NCBI GenBank assembly: GCA_024402435.1
Contig: JAKSTU010000004.1
Coordinates: forward strand, 16,574-80,573
Direction: 5' to 3'
DNA length: 64,000 nt
DNA from: Treponemataceae bacterium
GTDB lineage: Bacteria; Spirochaetota; Spirochaetia; Treponematales; Treponemataceae
Shown: positions 52,972-61,427 of the stretch, in pieces
How positions within the stretch are numbered: the first letter of the stretch is position 1
Layout: each line of letters begins with the position of its first letter
Made by a program: the position numbers and the translations under genes
The notes under the pieces: model-generated
Databases searched by the model: none
What the model was told of the DNA's origin: nothing
What the model saw: the letters and a program-made list of their open reading frames with translations, nothing else

Positions 52972-53979
52972 ATGGATAAAGACACACTTATTCAGATAAA
53001 AGACCTGCACATCAACATCAAGACCGACGAAGGTGTTCTTACTGCCGTACGCGGAGTAAACCTTGATATCAAAAAAGGTGAGACTCTCGGTCTGGTAGGC
53101 GAATCCGGATGCGGTAAAAGTCTTACCAGCAAGGCAATTTTGGGAATCAATGCGGCAAATTGTTCTCCCAGCGGAGAAATCCTCTTCCGCCCTTCAGATG
53201 ATCCTTCCGGAAATCCCCTGGATCTTCTGAAGCTGCCCAAAAACGGCAAAGAAATCCGTGCAATCCGCGGAAAACACATTTCCATGATCTTTCAGGAACC
53301 CATGGCTGCTTTTTCGCCCATGTACACGATCGGTAACCAGATCAACGAATGCACTCTGCTTCACATAACAAAGAACAAGGACGAAGCAAAGGCAATCACC
53401 ATCGACATGATGAAAAAAGTGGGAATTGCCAATGCAGAAAAACGCTTTGACCAGTATCCCCACGAATTTTCAGGCGGTATGCTTCAGCGCGCACTTATTG
53501 CAATGGCTCTTGTCTGCAAGCCCGATCTTCTTATTGCAGATGAACCTACAACAGCTTTGGACGTAACAATTCAGGCCCAGATTCTCGAACTGATGAAAAC
53601 CCTGCAGAAGGAAACCGGTACTTCCATTCTTTACATTACCCACGATCTTGGAACTGTTGCCACAATGTGTGACCGTGTTGCCGTAATGTATCTGGGAAAA
53701 ATTGTGGAACTGGCCTCCATCGGCGATCTGTTCAAAAAACCTGCTCATCCTTATACACAGGGACTGATGGGTTCAGTGCATAAAATCGGCGGTCCCAAAC
53801 AGGAACGCCTTTTCTCAATTGACGGAACTGTTCCTCTTGCCCTAAATCTTCCTGACGGCTGCGGTTTTTATGACCGCTGTACCAAGCGCATTGAAGGAAA
53901 ATGCAACAAATCCAACCCGGAACTTACGTCTTTGGGCGGAACACACAGCACAAGCTGCTGGCTTTTTGGAGGTAAATAA
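52972..53979 (+). CDS. ABC transporter ATPase, OppD/DppD type
   Basis: A 335-residue ATPase: Walker A GESGCGKS, signature FSGGMLQRALIAMAL, Walker B LLIADEPTTALD, and the OppD C-terminal cysteine region (LPDGCGFYDRCTKRIEGKC ... TSCW) that binds an iron-sulfur cluster in related proteins. Start at the ATG at 52972 behind AGGATAAACAA; the frame is open further upstream inside the permease gene, which is not used. Confidence 0.93.
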   Translation: MDKDTLIQIKDLHINIKTDEGVLTAVRGVNLDIKKGETLGLVGESGCGKSLTSKAILGINAANCSPSGEILFRPSDDPSGNPLDLLKLPKNGKEIRAIRGKHISMIFQEPMAAFSPMYTIGNQINECTLLHITKNKDEAKAITIDMMKKVGIANAEKRFDQYPHEFSGGMLQRALIAMALVCKPDLLIADEPTTALDVTIQAQILELMKTLQKETGTSILYITHDLGTVATMCDRVAVMYLGKIVELASIGDLFKKPAHPYTQGLMGSVHKIGGPKQERLFSIDGTVPLALNLPDGCGFYDRCTKRIEGKCNKSNPELTSLGGTHSTSCWLFGGK

Positions 53980-55019
53980 TGGCTGAACCGATTCTCGAAG
54001 TAAAACATCTGTACAAAGAATTCGCTTCCAAAGGAGTTTGCGTAAAAGCTGTTACAGACGTAAGTTTTGCCATTGAAAAAGGTGAAACTGTCGGTATTGT
54101 AGGCGAATCCGGATGCGGAAAAACTACTTTGGGCCGTTGTATCGTACGTGGAATTGATGCCACAAAAGGCGAAGTGATTTATCAGGCTGCTGACGGAACA
54201 AAATACGACTGGCTCAATCTGGACAAAAAGGAGATCAAAAAAATCCGCCGTGAAATCCAGATGATTTTCCAGGATCCTTATGCATCTCTTGACCCGCGAA
54301 TGACAGTTTATGACATCATTTCCGAACCTCTTGTTGCAAACCAGAAACTGATGGGTCTCAGCAAGGAAGACATCAACAACAAAGTGATTGATATGGCAAA
54401 AAAAACCGGGCTCAATCCTATGTATCTCAAGCGCTATCCCCACGCTTTTTCAGGCGGTCAGCGTCAGAGAATCGGAATTGCCCGTGCTCTTGTCCTGACA
54501 CCACAGGTTGTTGTCTGTGACGAAGCAGTTTCTGCACTGGACGTTTCCATTCAGGCACAGGTCATCAATCTTCTTAAGGATTTGCAGAAAGAATTCAACC
54601 TGACTTACATCTTCATCAGTCATGACCTTTCCGTTGTTGAGCATATTTCAAACAAAGTGGGTGTAATGTATTTGGGAAAAATGGTTGAGTATGCGCCCAC
54701 CGATGAAATTTTCTCCCATCCCATGCATCCTTATACAGAAGCTCTGCTTTCTGCGGTTCCGGTTGCTGATCCTGACTTCAAAATGGAACGGATTCCTCTT
54801 GAAGGAGAAATTCCCAACCCTGCAAATCCGCCTTCCGGCTGCTATTTCCACGAACGCTGCCGTTACTGTACCGACACTTGTACAAAACTTTCTCCGGATC
54901 TTCAGGACATGGGCGACGGACATTTTGTAGCCTGTCACCGTGCAAAAGAACTTCGTCTTAAGGGCTTTGCAAAACATGTTGAATTTTCTGAAGAGAAAAT
55001 GAAGCGCGAGACAAACTGA
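53979..55019 (+). CDS. ABC transporter ATPase, OppF/DppF type
   Basis: A 346-residue ATPase: Walker A GESGCGKTT, signature FSGGQRQRIGIARAL, Walker B VVCDEAVSALD, and the OppF C-terminal cysteines (PPSGCYFHERCRYCTDTC). Its ATG overlaps the stop of the OppD-like gene (TAATG), with GGAGG upstream. It dimerises with OppD to energise the importer. Confidence 0.93.
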   Translation: MAEPILEVKHLYKEFASKGVCVKAVTDVSFAIEKGETVGIVGESGCGKTTLGRCIVRGIDATKGEVIYQAADGTKYDWLNLDKKEIKKIRREIQMIFQDPYASLDPRMTVYDIISEPLVANQKLMGLSKEDINNKVIDMAKKTGLNPMYLKRYPHAFSGGQRQRIGIARALVLTPQVVVCDEAVSALDVSIQAQVINLLKDLQKEFNLTYIFISHDLSVVEHISNKVGVMYLGKMVEYAPTDEIFSHPMHPYTEALLSAVPVADPDFKMERIPLEGEIPNPANPPSGCYFHERCRYCTDTCTKLSPDLQDMGDGHFVACHRAKELRLKGFAKHVEFSEEKMKRETN

Positions 55020-55041
55020 ACAGACTGATTTGAGGAAACTG

Positions 55042-55572
55042 ATGAAAAGAAATCTTGTTGTTTTTTTTGACAGCGGCGATACCATTGTTGATGAATCCAC
55101 AGAAATCCGTGACCAGCGCGGCATCGTAACACATGCCGAACTTCATGACGGCGGAAAAGAACTGTTGCAGTACCTTTACGACAACGGTTTTACTCTTGCC
55201 CTTGTTGCTGACGGTGAAGTGGAATCTTTCAAGAACGTTTATGAAGAACACGGAATTCCTCATGTTTTTTCAGCCCGGGCCATCAGTGAAGCTTTGCCTG
55301 ACAGAAAACCCGCCGCAATCATGTTTCAGACTGCAATGGATGCTCTTGGTCTTACCGATGCAGACAAGCACCGTGTTGTCATGATAGGAAACAATCTGAT
55401 CCGCGATGTTGTAGGTGCAAACCGTTACGGAATCACTTCCATTCTCTATGACTGGTCGCCCCGTTACGACATGAAGCCGAAAAATCAGGAAGAAACACCT
55501 GATTATACTGTTTCTACCAAGGACCAGCTGATTGCCCTTCTGGAACGGCTTGATTCAGAAGTTTCCAAATGA
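55042..55572 (+). CDS. HAD-superfamily hydrolase
   Basis: A 176-residue HAD phosphatase-like protein. Motif I is FFDSGDTIVDEST (nucleophile Asp and DT as in subfamily IA), motif II LVADGE, a Lys in DRKPAAIMF, and motif IV VVMIGNNLIRDVVGANRYG, where the usual acidic pair is GNNxxRD. Probably acts on a sugar phosphate in the same catabolic unit. Start at the ATG at 55042 with GAGGA upstream; the TTG at 55030 is unlikely. Overlaps the next gene by 4 nt. Confidence 0.8.
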   Translation: MKRNLVVFFDSGDTIVDESTEIRDQRGIVTHAELHDGGKELLQYLYDNGFTLALVADGEVESFKNVYEEHGIPHVFSARAISEALPDRKPAAIMFQTAMDALGLTDADKHRVVMIGNNLIRDVVGANRYGITSILYDWSPRYDMKPKNQEETPDYTVSTKDQLIALLERLDSEVSK

Positions 55573-56327
55573 CACCATCCTCAATGGACACCGCCTCACG
55601 GGAATTGTGTCTTAAATACGCGCCCCGCATTTTTGTTGACGACAATGAACCTTTCTCCATAACGGGAATCGGTTGCACTGTTTTTTACAATGCGGGGAAA
55701 AGTCCTTCTTTTCACGGTTCTGTTGACCGGCGGCGTACCATTGATCCGGTTTCCCAAGGTGCGGCATTTGCAATTGAATACGCATACAGCTTTGACTATG
55801 ACATTCAGCATCTTTACGAACTGGAGCACATCTGGGTTTACGTTGATTCCAAAGGGGATCTTTGCGGCGCAGAAGGAAGTTTCCACGGAAAATACCTTAA
55901 CCTGTGGACAAAGCATTTTCCCATACTGGATAATGGGGATGACGCTCTGACATCTGGTGATAAAAACACTCATATCCGTGTTTATGCGCAGCCCGGCAAA
56001 CACGCCTTTATGGCTGACCCCAGACTTTTCGAGCTGATTCCGGGGTTCATTCAGTCATGCGGTCCTCTTGCCGGTGAAGCAGGTTTTGACCTTCCACAAA
56101 TGTTTGAAGGAACTGTCAAACTTAACGGACATGCAGCAGATCCCCGTAATCCTGAACTTAATCAGGCTGTAAAAACTTACATAAAAAATCATTTTGCTTT
56201 TGTGCCCTCAATGACTTTTCATCAGGCAGAACTTGATTCTTGCCTTTATAAAACCTGGGATTCACTTGCTGAAGAAATTCCCCGGAGACTGGAAGTTGAG
56301 CTGCACAAAATTTGGAGTAATTCATGA
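55569..56327 (+). CDS. Conserved-looking hypothetical protein in the mannosidase operon
   Basis: A 252-residue cytoplasmic protein that I do not recognise. Visible features: a His/Asp/Glu-rich core with HGSVDRRRTIDP, YELEHIWVYVDSKGDLCGAEGSFHGKY and a later PGKHAFMADP; this pattern of conserved-looking His and acidic residues hints at a metal-dependent enzyme. The EHIWVYVD ... SFHGK block is faintly reminiscent of Vps62-like proteins, which I cannot confirm. It overlaps both neighbours by 4 nt (ATGA), so it is translated together with the HAD protein and the mannosidase and probably works in the same pathway. Confidence 0.6.
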   Translation: MTPSSMDTASRELCLKYAPRIFVDDNEPFSITGIGCTVFYNAGKSPSFHGSVDRRRTIDPVSQGAAFAIEYAYSFDYDIQHLYELEHIWVYVDSKGDLCGAEGSFHGKYLNLWTKHFPILDNGDDALTSGDKNTHIRVYAQPGKHAFMADPRLFELIPGFIQSCGPLAGEAGFDLPQMFEGTVKLNGHAADPRNPELNQAVKTYIKNHFAFVPSMTFHQAELDSCLYKTWDSLAEEIPRRLEVELHKIWSNS

Positions 56328-59300
56328 CTTTAGGCCGCCAATGGGATGAGCGCATCAAAATATGGGTTGAATATCTTCCCAAATTCTTTTTCACACCGGT
56401 ACAGTCAGTTCCCATGAAATTCTGCACCACCATGGAACATCTGTCTTTTGAACAGGCAGAAGCTTTGTCTTATCAGGATGCCCCTGAAGGACTTTCATGG
56501 GGAAAAAAATGGGAATACGGCTGGTTCAAATTCAATGTTGCTCTGAACAAAAATGCTCTGGGAAAGCGGATTGTCCTTTTTCCTGATGCCGGCGGCGAAT
56601 CATTGGTGTATGTGAACGGACAGGAAGCCGGTGCTATAGACAAACAGCATAAGTACATTACGCTCACAACCTGTGCAAAAGGCACTGAAAACTACGAAAT
56701 CATCATGGAAACTTACGCCGGACACGGAATACGTCCTGAAAACGGCGGCCCTTACGCTGCGGGAGAAGTTTCTGTTCCCGAACCGCCAGAAAAACAGACC
56801 GCAGTCGGTAAATGTGTCTGGGGAATCTGGAACGAAGAAGTGTATCAGACAGCAATGGATCTGAATGTTCTTTACAGCCTTGCCGGTGTTCTGGACGAAA
56901 AATCCCTTCGCGCCCAAAAAGTCGGCCAGGCACTCAAAGACTTTACTCTTGCAGCAGATTACGAACTTCCTGAACCGGAACGGACTCAGAGCATTGTTGC
57001 AGCCAGAAAAATTCTTGCACCTGCTTTGGCCGCAACAAACGGAACTTCGGCTCCAACAATGAGCCTTTTCGGGCAGTCACACATTGATCTTGCGTGGCTT
57101 TGGCCCCTTGAAGAAACAAAGCGAAAAGTTGGACGCACTTATTCCACCCAGCTTTCCCTTATGGCCGAATACCCGGAATTCCAGTTTTTGGCCTGCGAAC
57201 CATATCTTCTTGAGCTGGCCGCAAAATACCATCCTGCACTTTACAAGCGCATAAAAAAAGCTGCCGAAGAGGGACAGATTTTTGCAGACGGAGCCTACTG
57301 GGTAGAAAACGATACCAATCTTCCTTGCGGAGAAGCCCTGATCCGCCAGTTTCTGTGGGGCAGCAGATGGTTTGTCAAAGAATTCGGAACAAAACCAAAA
57401 ACTGCCTGGATTCCTGATTCCTTCGGCTTTTCAGGAGCGCTCCCGCAGATTCTCAAAGGCTGCGAAATCCCTTATTTTACGACCCAAAAATTACTGCGGA
57501 TTGATCCTGAATGCGACCAGTTCCCCTACAATCATTTCTGGTGGGAAGGAATTGACGGCACACGGATTCTTTCTCACATTTACAAGAAAAACAATTGTGT
57601 AATCACGCCCAAAGCCATTTGGGAACGCTGGAACAATGACCGCATTCAAAAGGAAAACATTGAAGAAATGATTTTCCCCTTCGGATACGGTGATGGCGGC
57701 GGCGGTCCCACAAGAGACATGCTGGAAGTTGTCCGCCGGGTTTCTGACCTTGAAGGCATTCCACGCACAAAATATCAGCAGCCCTCACAGTTTTTTCAGG
57801 AACTGGAACAAAAGCAGTGCGTAAACAATGTTTATACCGGCGAACTTTATCTTTCATGGCACCGGGGTTCACTCACTTCCCAGGCACGGACCAAGACCCT
57901 TTCCCGCCGTGCAGAACAGGCTTTGCACAATGCAGAATTCCTTCAGGGAATTGCATGCTTCAGCAATCTGCGTAACCCCGCTGCTGACGAAAAAATTCAT
58001 GACGCCTGGGACAGACTCCTTTTTGCCCAATTCCACGACATTGTGTCAGGCACTTCCATAAAACGCGTTCATGATGAAGCAGAAGAAACCCTTGCAAAAG
58101 CCTGTTCTCTTGCAGAAGAAGCTTTTGATGCCTATCTCTCTGCCCTGATTCCTGACATTTCCGACAAATCAGTTCTAGTCAACACATTGGGCTGGGAACG
58201 GAAAGCACAAACCATTCTGCCGCCTTACAGCATTTCTGTTTTTGAAAAAAGCGCAGAAACTGAACCGGCCTCAGACAAATCCGAAGCATCTGATTGCGAC
58301 CAAAATGATGTATCCAATGATGTAATTGAAAAAATTCCTGTTTCCTGCTGTGTCCAGAACGAAAACGGCCTTTGTTCCGTTGTTCTTGAAAACGGCTTTC
58401 TCCGGATTGCAGTTGATCAGGCCGGCCGGCTTTCTTCAGTTTATGACAAAGAATCTTCCTGTGAATTTGCCCTCGGTCCCTGCAACAATCTCCGCCTTTA
58501 CAAAGACGTTACGCCTTTTTACGATGCCTGGGAACTGTCACCAATGTACCGTGATTCGGAAGTTCCCCTTTCAGAAGAAGCGGAAATCACTGTGGAACAA
58601 AGTACCGGACTTATTGCCCGCCTTAAAGTTGTCCGAAAAATCCACGATTCTTCAATGACACAGTTCATCGTTCTGCGCCGTGGCTCAAGACAGATTGATT
58701 TTGAGACATCCATTGACTGGAAAGAAAAACACAAGTTCCTCAAAGCGGAATTTCCTCTTGCCGTACAAACTGATGAATCAATCAGCGAAATCCAGTTCGG
58801 AAATGTGCGCCGTTCCACACACAAAAACCGTCAGTATGACCGGGACCGCTACGAAGCATGCAATCAGCATTTTACCGCTTTGGACGACGGTGTACACGGA
58901 GCTGCAGTTCTAAACAACTGCAAATACGGTGTAAGCGCAGACAAAATCCCCGGCGGAAACCTGATCGGGCTTTCGCTTTTAAAAGCTGCCCTTGTGCCGG
59001 ACATGTACGCTGACCAGGGATTGCAGCACTTTACATACAGCCTTTACACATACAAAGGCTCCTTTGCAGAAAGCGGTGTTGTAAAGGCCGGCTACGAACT
59101 GAACCAGCCTGTCGCAGAAAAAAATCTTGAGCATTCAGAAGATTGTGCACAGTTCGAATCCCGTTTTAGCCTTGTCCGGAGTTTTTCCTATTTTTCTTTG
59201 GACAATCCCCGCATTGTTCTTGAAACCGTCAAAACAGCAGAAGACGAATCAGGCAATATTGTTCTGCGGCTTTACGAATCCTATGGCGGAATCGGACGGT

Positions 59301-59464
59301 GCACACTTTCTACAAGTCTTTCTGCAAAAAGCTGGACAGAAGCCAATATGCTTGAAGAACCGGAATCTGATTCTGAAGCGAAAAAATGGAATCCGGTCAA
59401 AAACGGAGCAATTCCTTTGGAATTCAAACCATTTGAAATCAAAACAATTATTCTGAAAAAATAA
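56324..59464 (+). CDS. Alpha-mannosidase, glycoside hydrolase family 38
   Basis: A 1046-residue zinc-dependent retaining glycosidase, without a signal peptide. An N-terminal accessory beta-domain (about 30-230) precedes the catalytic barrel: HIDLAWLWP (253-261, zinc ligands His and Asp), EPYLLELAAKYHP, EGQIFADGAYWVENDTN and WIPDSFGFSG with the predicted nucleophile Asp365. The C-terminal beta-domains follow. A segment at about 645-670 rich in Ser, Asp and Glu looks like a linker insertion. It would trim alpha-mannose residues from imported glycans. The ATG overlaps the upstream stop. Confidence 0.93.
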   Translation: MTLGRQWDERIKIWVEYLPKFFFTPVQSVPMKFCTTMEHLSFEQAEALSYQDAPEGLSWGKKWEYGWFKFNVALNKNALGKRIVLFPDAGGESLVYVNGQEAGAIDKQHKYITLTTCAKGTENYEIIMETYAGHGIRPENGGPYAAGEVSVPEPPEKQTAVGKCVWGIWNEEVYQTAMDLNVLYSLAGVLDEKSLRAQKVGQALKDFTLAADYELPEPERTQSIVAARKILAPALAATNGTSAPTMSLFGQSHIDLAWLWPLEETKRKVGRTYSTQLSLMAEYPEFQFLACEPYLLELAAKYHPALYKRIKKAAEEGQIFADGAYWVENDTNLPCGEALIRQFLWGSRWFVKEFGTKPKTAWIPDSFGFSGALPQILKGCEIPYFTTQKLLRIDPECDQFPYNHFWWEGIDGTRILSHIYKKNNCVITPKAIWERWNNDRIQKENIEEMIFPFGYGDGGGGPTRDMLEVVRRVSDLEGIPRTKYQQPSQFFQELEQKQCVNNVYTGELYLSWHRGSLTSQARTKTLSRRAEQALHNAEFLQGIACFSNLRNPAADEKIHDAWDRLLFAQFHDIVSGTSIKRVHDEAEETLAKACSLAEEAFDAYLSALIPDISDKSVLVNTLGWERKAQTILPPYSISVFEKSAETEPASDKSEASDCDQNDVSNDVIEKIPVSCCVQNENGLCSVVLENGFLRIAVDQAGRLSSVYDKESSCEFALGPCNNLRLYKDVTPFYDAWELSPMYRDSEVPLSEEAEITVEQSTGLIARLKVVRKIHDSSMTQFIVLRRGSRQIDFETSIDWKEKHKFLKAEFPLAVQTDESISEIQFGNVRRSTHKNRQYDRDRYEACNQHFTALDDGVHGAAVLNNCKYGVSADKIPGGNLIGLSLLKAALVPDMYADQGLQHFTYSLYTYKGSFAESGVVKAGYELNQPVAEKNLEHSEDCAQFESRFSLVRSFSYFSLDNPRIVLETVKTAEDESGNIVLRLYESYGGIGRCTLSTSLSAKSWTEANMLEEPESDSEAKKWNPVKNGAIPLEFKPFEIKTIILKK

Positions 59465-59493
59465 CTTTGAGAAGATAATTATAGGAGAAACAA

Positions 59494-61137
59494 ATGAAAA
59501 AACACTATCAGCTGATCATACGTCACAGCGAAAGATACGCCGAACAGGGATTTTTTGAGCAGATTCTTGACCCTGCCCACGAATACTATGGCGGATTCCG
59601 TCAGAGCACCGGCCTTATAGAAGCAAAGCACGCAATTTATCGCATTACTACCATGTGCGCCCTTTACTGCAATGATCAGAGCCGCTACTATCAGGATCCG
59701 GATGTAAAAAACCGCATCAGCATTGCACTGGATTTTGTTGCACGAGTCCAGCACGAAAACGGACTTTTTGATTACATTGACTGCAACTTTTTCTCAGCAC
59801 CGGACACGGCTTTTTGCGTAAAACGGCTTCTTCCTTCCTGGGAATACCTGCACGCCCACAATATTGAGCCCGAACTCTGCGCCAAAATGCAGGCAATAAT
59901 TGTCCGCGGTGCCGAAGGAATGACTCACGGCGGTTTTCATACACCCAACCATCGTTGGGCAATTGCTTCCATGCTTGTTCAGCTGGACAAATATTTCAAC
60001 CGTCCTGAATTTACTGAATGTGCGAAAAAATATCTTGCAGAAGGAATTGACTGCAACAAAGACGGTGAATTTGCAGAAAAATCTGCGGGAAACTACAACA
60101 GAATCAACAACGATGCAATGATTACTCTCGGGGATTGTACCGGCGACCAGTTTTATTATGACTGTGCAATCCGCAATCTCCGCATGATGCTGACTTATCT
60201 TGAACCCAACGGCAGCATTTTTACCGCAAACTCCACACGTCAGGACAACGGCGCACTGATTTATCCCGGTGATTACTACACCGAGTATCTTGCAATGGGC
60301 CACGATTTTGGCATTCCCGAATTTCTGGACGCGGCAAACTACATTTTCGAGATCATCGAGAAAAACAACCTTGGCGCGCCCGATTTTCTTATGCAACTGA
60401 TGAACCGCCCCGATCTGATTGAACTGGAACATGAAGGCGTTTACCGTCAGCCTGACTTCTGCCGTTTTTATGAAGAATCCGGAATCTGCCGCGTCCACAA
60501 AAACTCCACCGCTTGGACGGTGCTTAAAGGCAAATCAAACTTTCTTTACTTTACCAACGGAGAAATCGTTCTTGAACTTAAGATTGCAGGCTCTTTCTGT
60601 GAGCACCGTGCTTTTGTAAGCGACACAATGACCCGCCGCGGTGAAGAATCCGCTTTTGACCTGAGCCAGACAATGCACGGCTGGTATTATCTGCCTTTCG
60701 GAGAAGCACAGGAAACCACAGACTGGTGGAAAATGGACAATCAGAACCGCCGCCAGAAACTTATGGGCCCGGACATCAACATTCAGGTTTCTGTTGAAGC
60801 CGCATCCGATGCTGACGGAGAAGGCATTGACCTTCACATGAAATTGTACGGCGTAAAACCTGCACCTTTCCGTGTAGAAATTGCCAGTGCCGGCGCCGAA
60901 TTTGTCTCAGGCGAATCTTTTGAACTGCCTGCAAACCGTGGCGGCGGAATGATCGTAAAATCCGGAACAGTCAGCTTTGTCAAAGGCATTCATTCCATAA
61001 GTGTGGGTAACGGATTTGCAGAACACCGGTACGTTGCCGGAAAGTTCGGAAGCGAAAGTGCCAGCTCCACAGGCTTTACAGTCTATTTCACCGACAACAT
61101 TCCCTTTGAACGCACAATCCGCATTCGTGCACGTTAA
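59494..61137 (+). CDS. Predicted (alpha/alpha)-toroid carbohydrate-active enzyme, family not recognised
   Basis: A 547-residue cytoplasmic protein. The first ~330 residues are helical with repeated aromatic/acidic motifs (HEYYGGFRQSTGLIEAKHAIYR, ENGLFDYIDCNFFSAPDTAF, HTPNHRWAIASML, SAGNYNRINNDAMITLGD, STRQDNGALIYPGDYYTEYLAMG), typical of glycoside hydrolases or lyases with a toroid fold. From about 340 a beta-rich domain follows (heparinase II/III-like layout). The strongly conserved-looking GNYNRINNDAM and His-rich TPNHRW may be catalytic. It follows the mannosidase by 29 nt behind TAGGAG and ends the operon. Its substrate is unknown. Confidence 0.65.
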   Translation: MKKHYQLIIRHSERYAEQGFFEQILDPAHEYYGGFRQSTGLIEAKHAIYRITTMCALYCNDQSRYYQDPDVKNRISIALDFVARVQHENGLFDYIDCNFFSAPDTAFCVKRLLPSWEYLHAHNIEPELCAKMQAIIVRGAEGMTHGGFHTPNHRWAIASMLVQLDKYFNRPEFTECAKKYLAEGIDCNKDGEFAEKSAGNYNRINNDAMITLGDCTGDQFYYDCAIRNLRMMLTYLEPNGSIFTANSTRQDNGALIYPGDYYTEYLAMGHDFGIPEFLDAANYIFEIIEKNNLGAPDFLMQLMNRPDLIELEHEGVYRQPDFCRFYEESGICRVHKNSTAWTVLKGKSNFLYFTNGEIVLELKIAGSFCEHRAFVSDTMTRRGEESAFDLSQTMHGWYYLPFGEAQETTDWWKMDNQNRRQKLMGPDINIQVSVEAASDADGEGIDLHMKLYGVKPAPFRVEIASAGAEFVSGESFELPANRGGGMIVKSGTVSFVKGIHSISVGNGFAEHRYVAGKFGSESASSTGFTVYFTDNIPFERTIRIRAR

Positions 61138-61139
61138 CA

Positions 61140-61290
61140 TTCGGGCGGTGCGTCTGCAAAGCAGCCGCCGGGCTTTTCGTCCTTCGCCGTCTACCGCGGC
61201 TCATTCCTGAAACGTCAGGCCAAAGCCCTGCCATTTCAGGAACTTCGGGACTACAATCCCTACCGCGTTCCGTTTTTATTCCAATGTTCC
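61140..61290 (-). repeat. GC-rich structured intergenic element, possible dispersed repeat
   Basis: Much higher GC than its surroundings. Minus strand: TTCCTGAAA ... TTTCAGGAA (9-bp stem with inner CAGG/CCTG), a GCCGCGG region, and a GC-rich GGCGGC...CCGCC end. The layout (AGGGATTGTAGTCCC at one end, AAAGCCCGGCGGC at the other) resembles abundant extragenic repeats in other genomes. Only one copy is in the window, so the repeat status is inferred. Confidence 0.4.
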
Positions 61291-61300
61291 GCAATAAAAC

Positions 61301-61366
61301 AAAAGGTTGCCCGATCCCTTAAGCCAAATTCACTCCGGCTTAAGTTTTGGGCAACCCTTTTTTTTG
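61301..61366. terminator. Strong terminator after the glycan operon
   Basis: GGTTGCCC and TTAAGCC pair with GGCTTAAG and GGGCAACC in a long interrupted stem; eight T follow on the plus strand. The A-rich left side (AAAACAAAA) lets it also serve the convergent surface-protein gene. Confidence 0.88.
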
Positions 61367-61375
61367 TTTAACACT

Positions 61376-61424
61376 GATAAAAGTGCGCAACAGCCGCACT
61401 TATGCCGACTGTTGCTCCACTTTC
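61376..61424 (-). terminator. Terminator of the surface-protein gene
   Basis: Minus strand: AAGTG-CAACAG pairs with CTGTTG-CACTT (small internal loops), followed by TTTT. It begins only a few bases after the stop codon. Confidence 0.65.
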
Positions 61425-61427
61425 ACA

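Noticed and set aside
61140..61290. Short open frames in the GC-rich intergenic element
   Set aside because: Composition and nested inverted repeats indicate a structured non-coding element; the frames have no start-site support.
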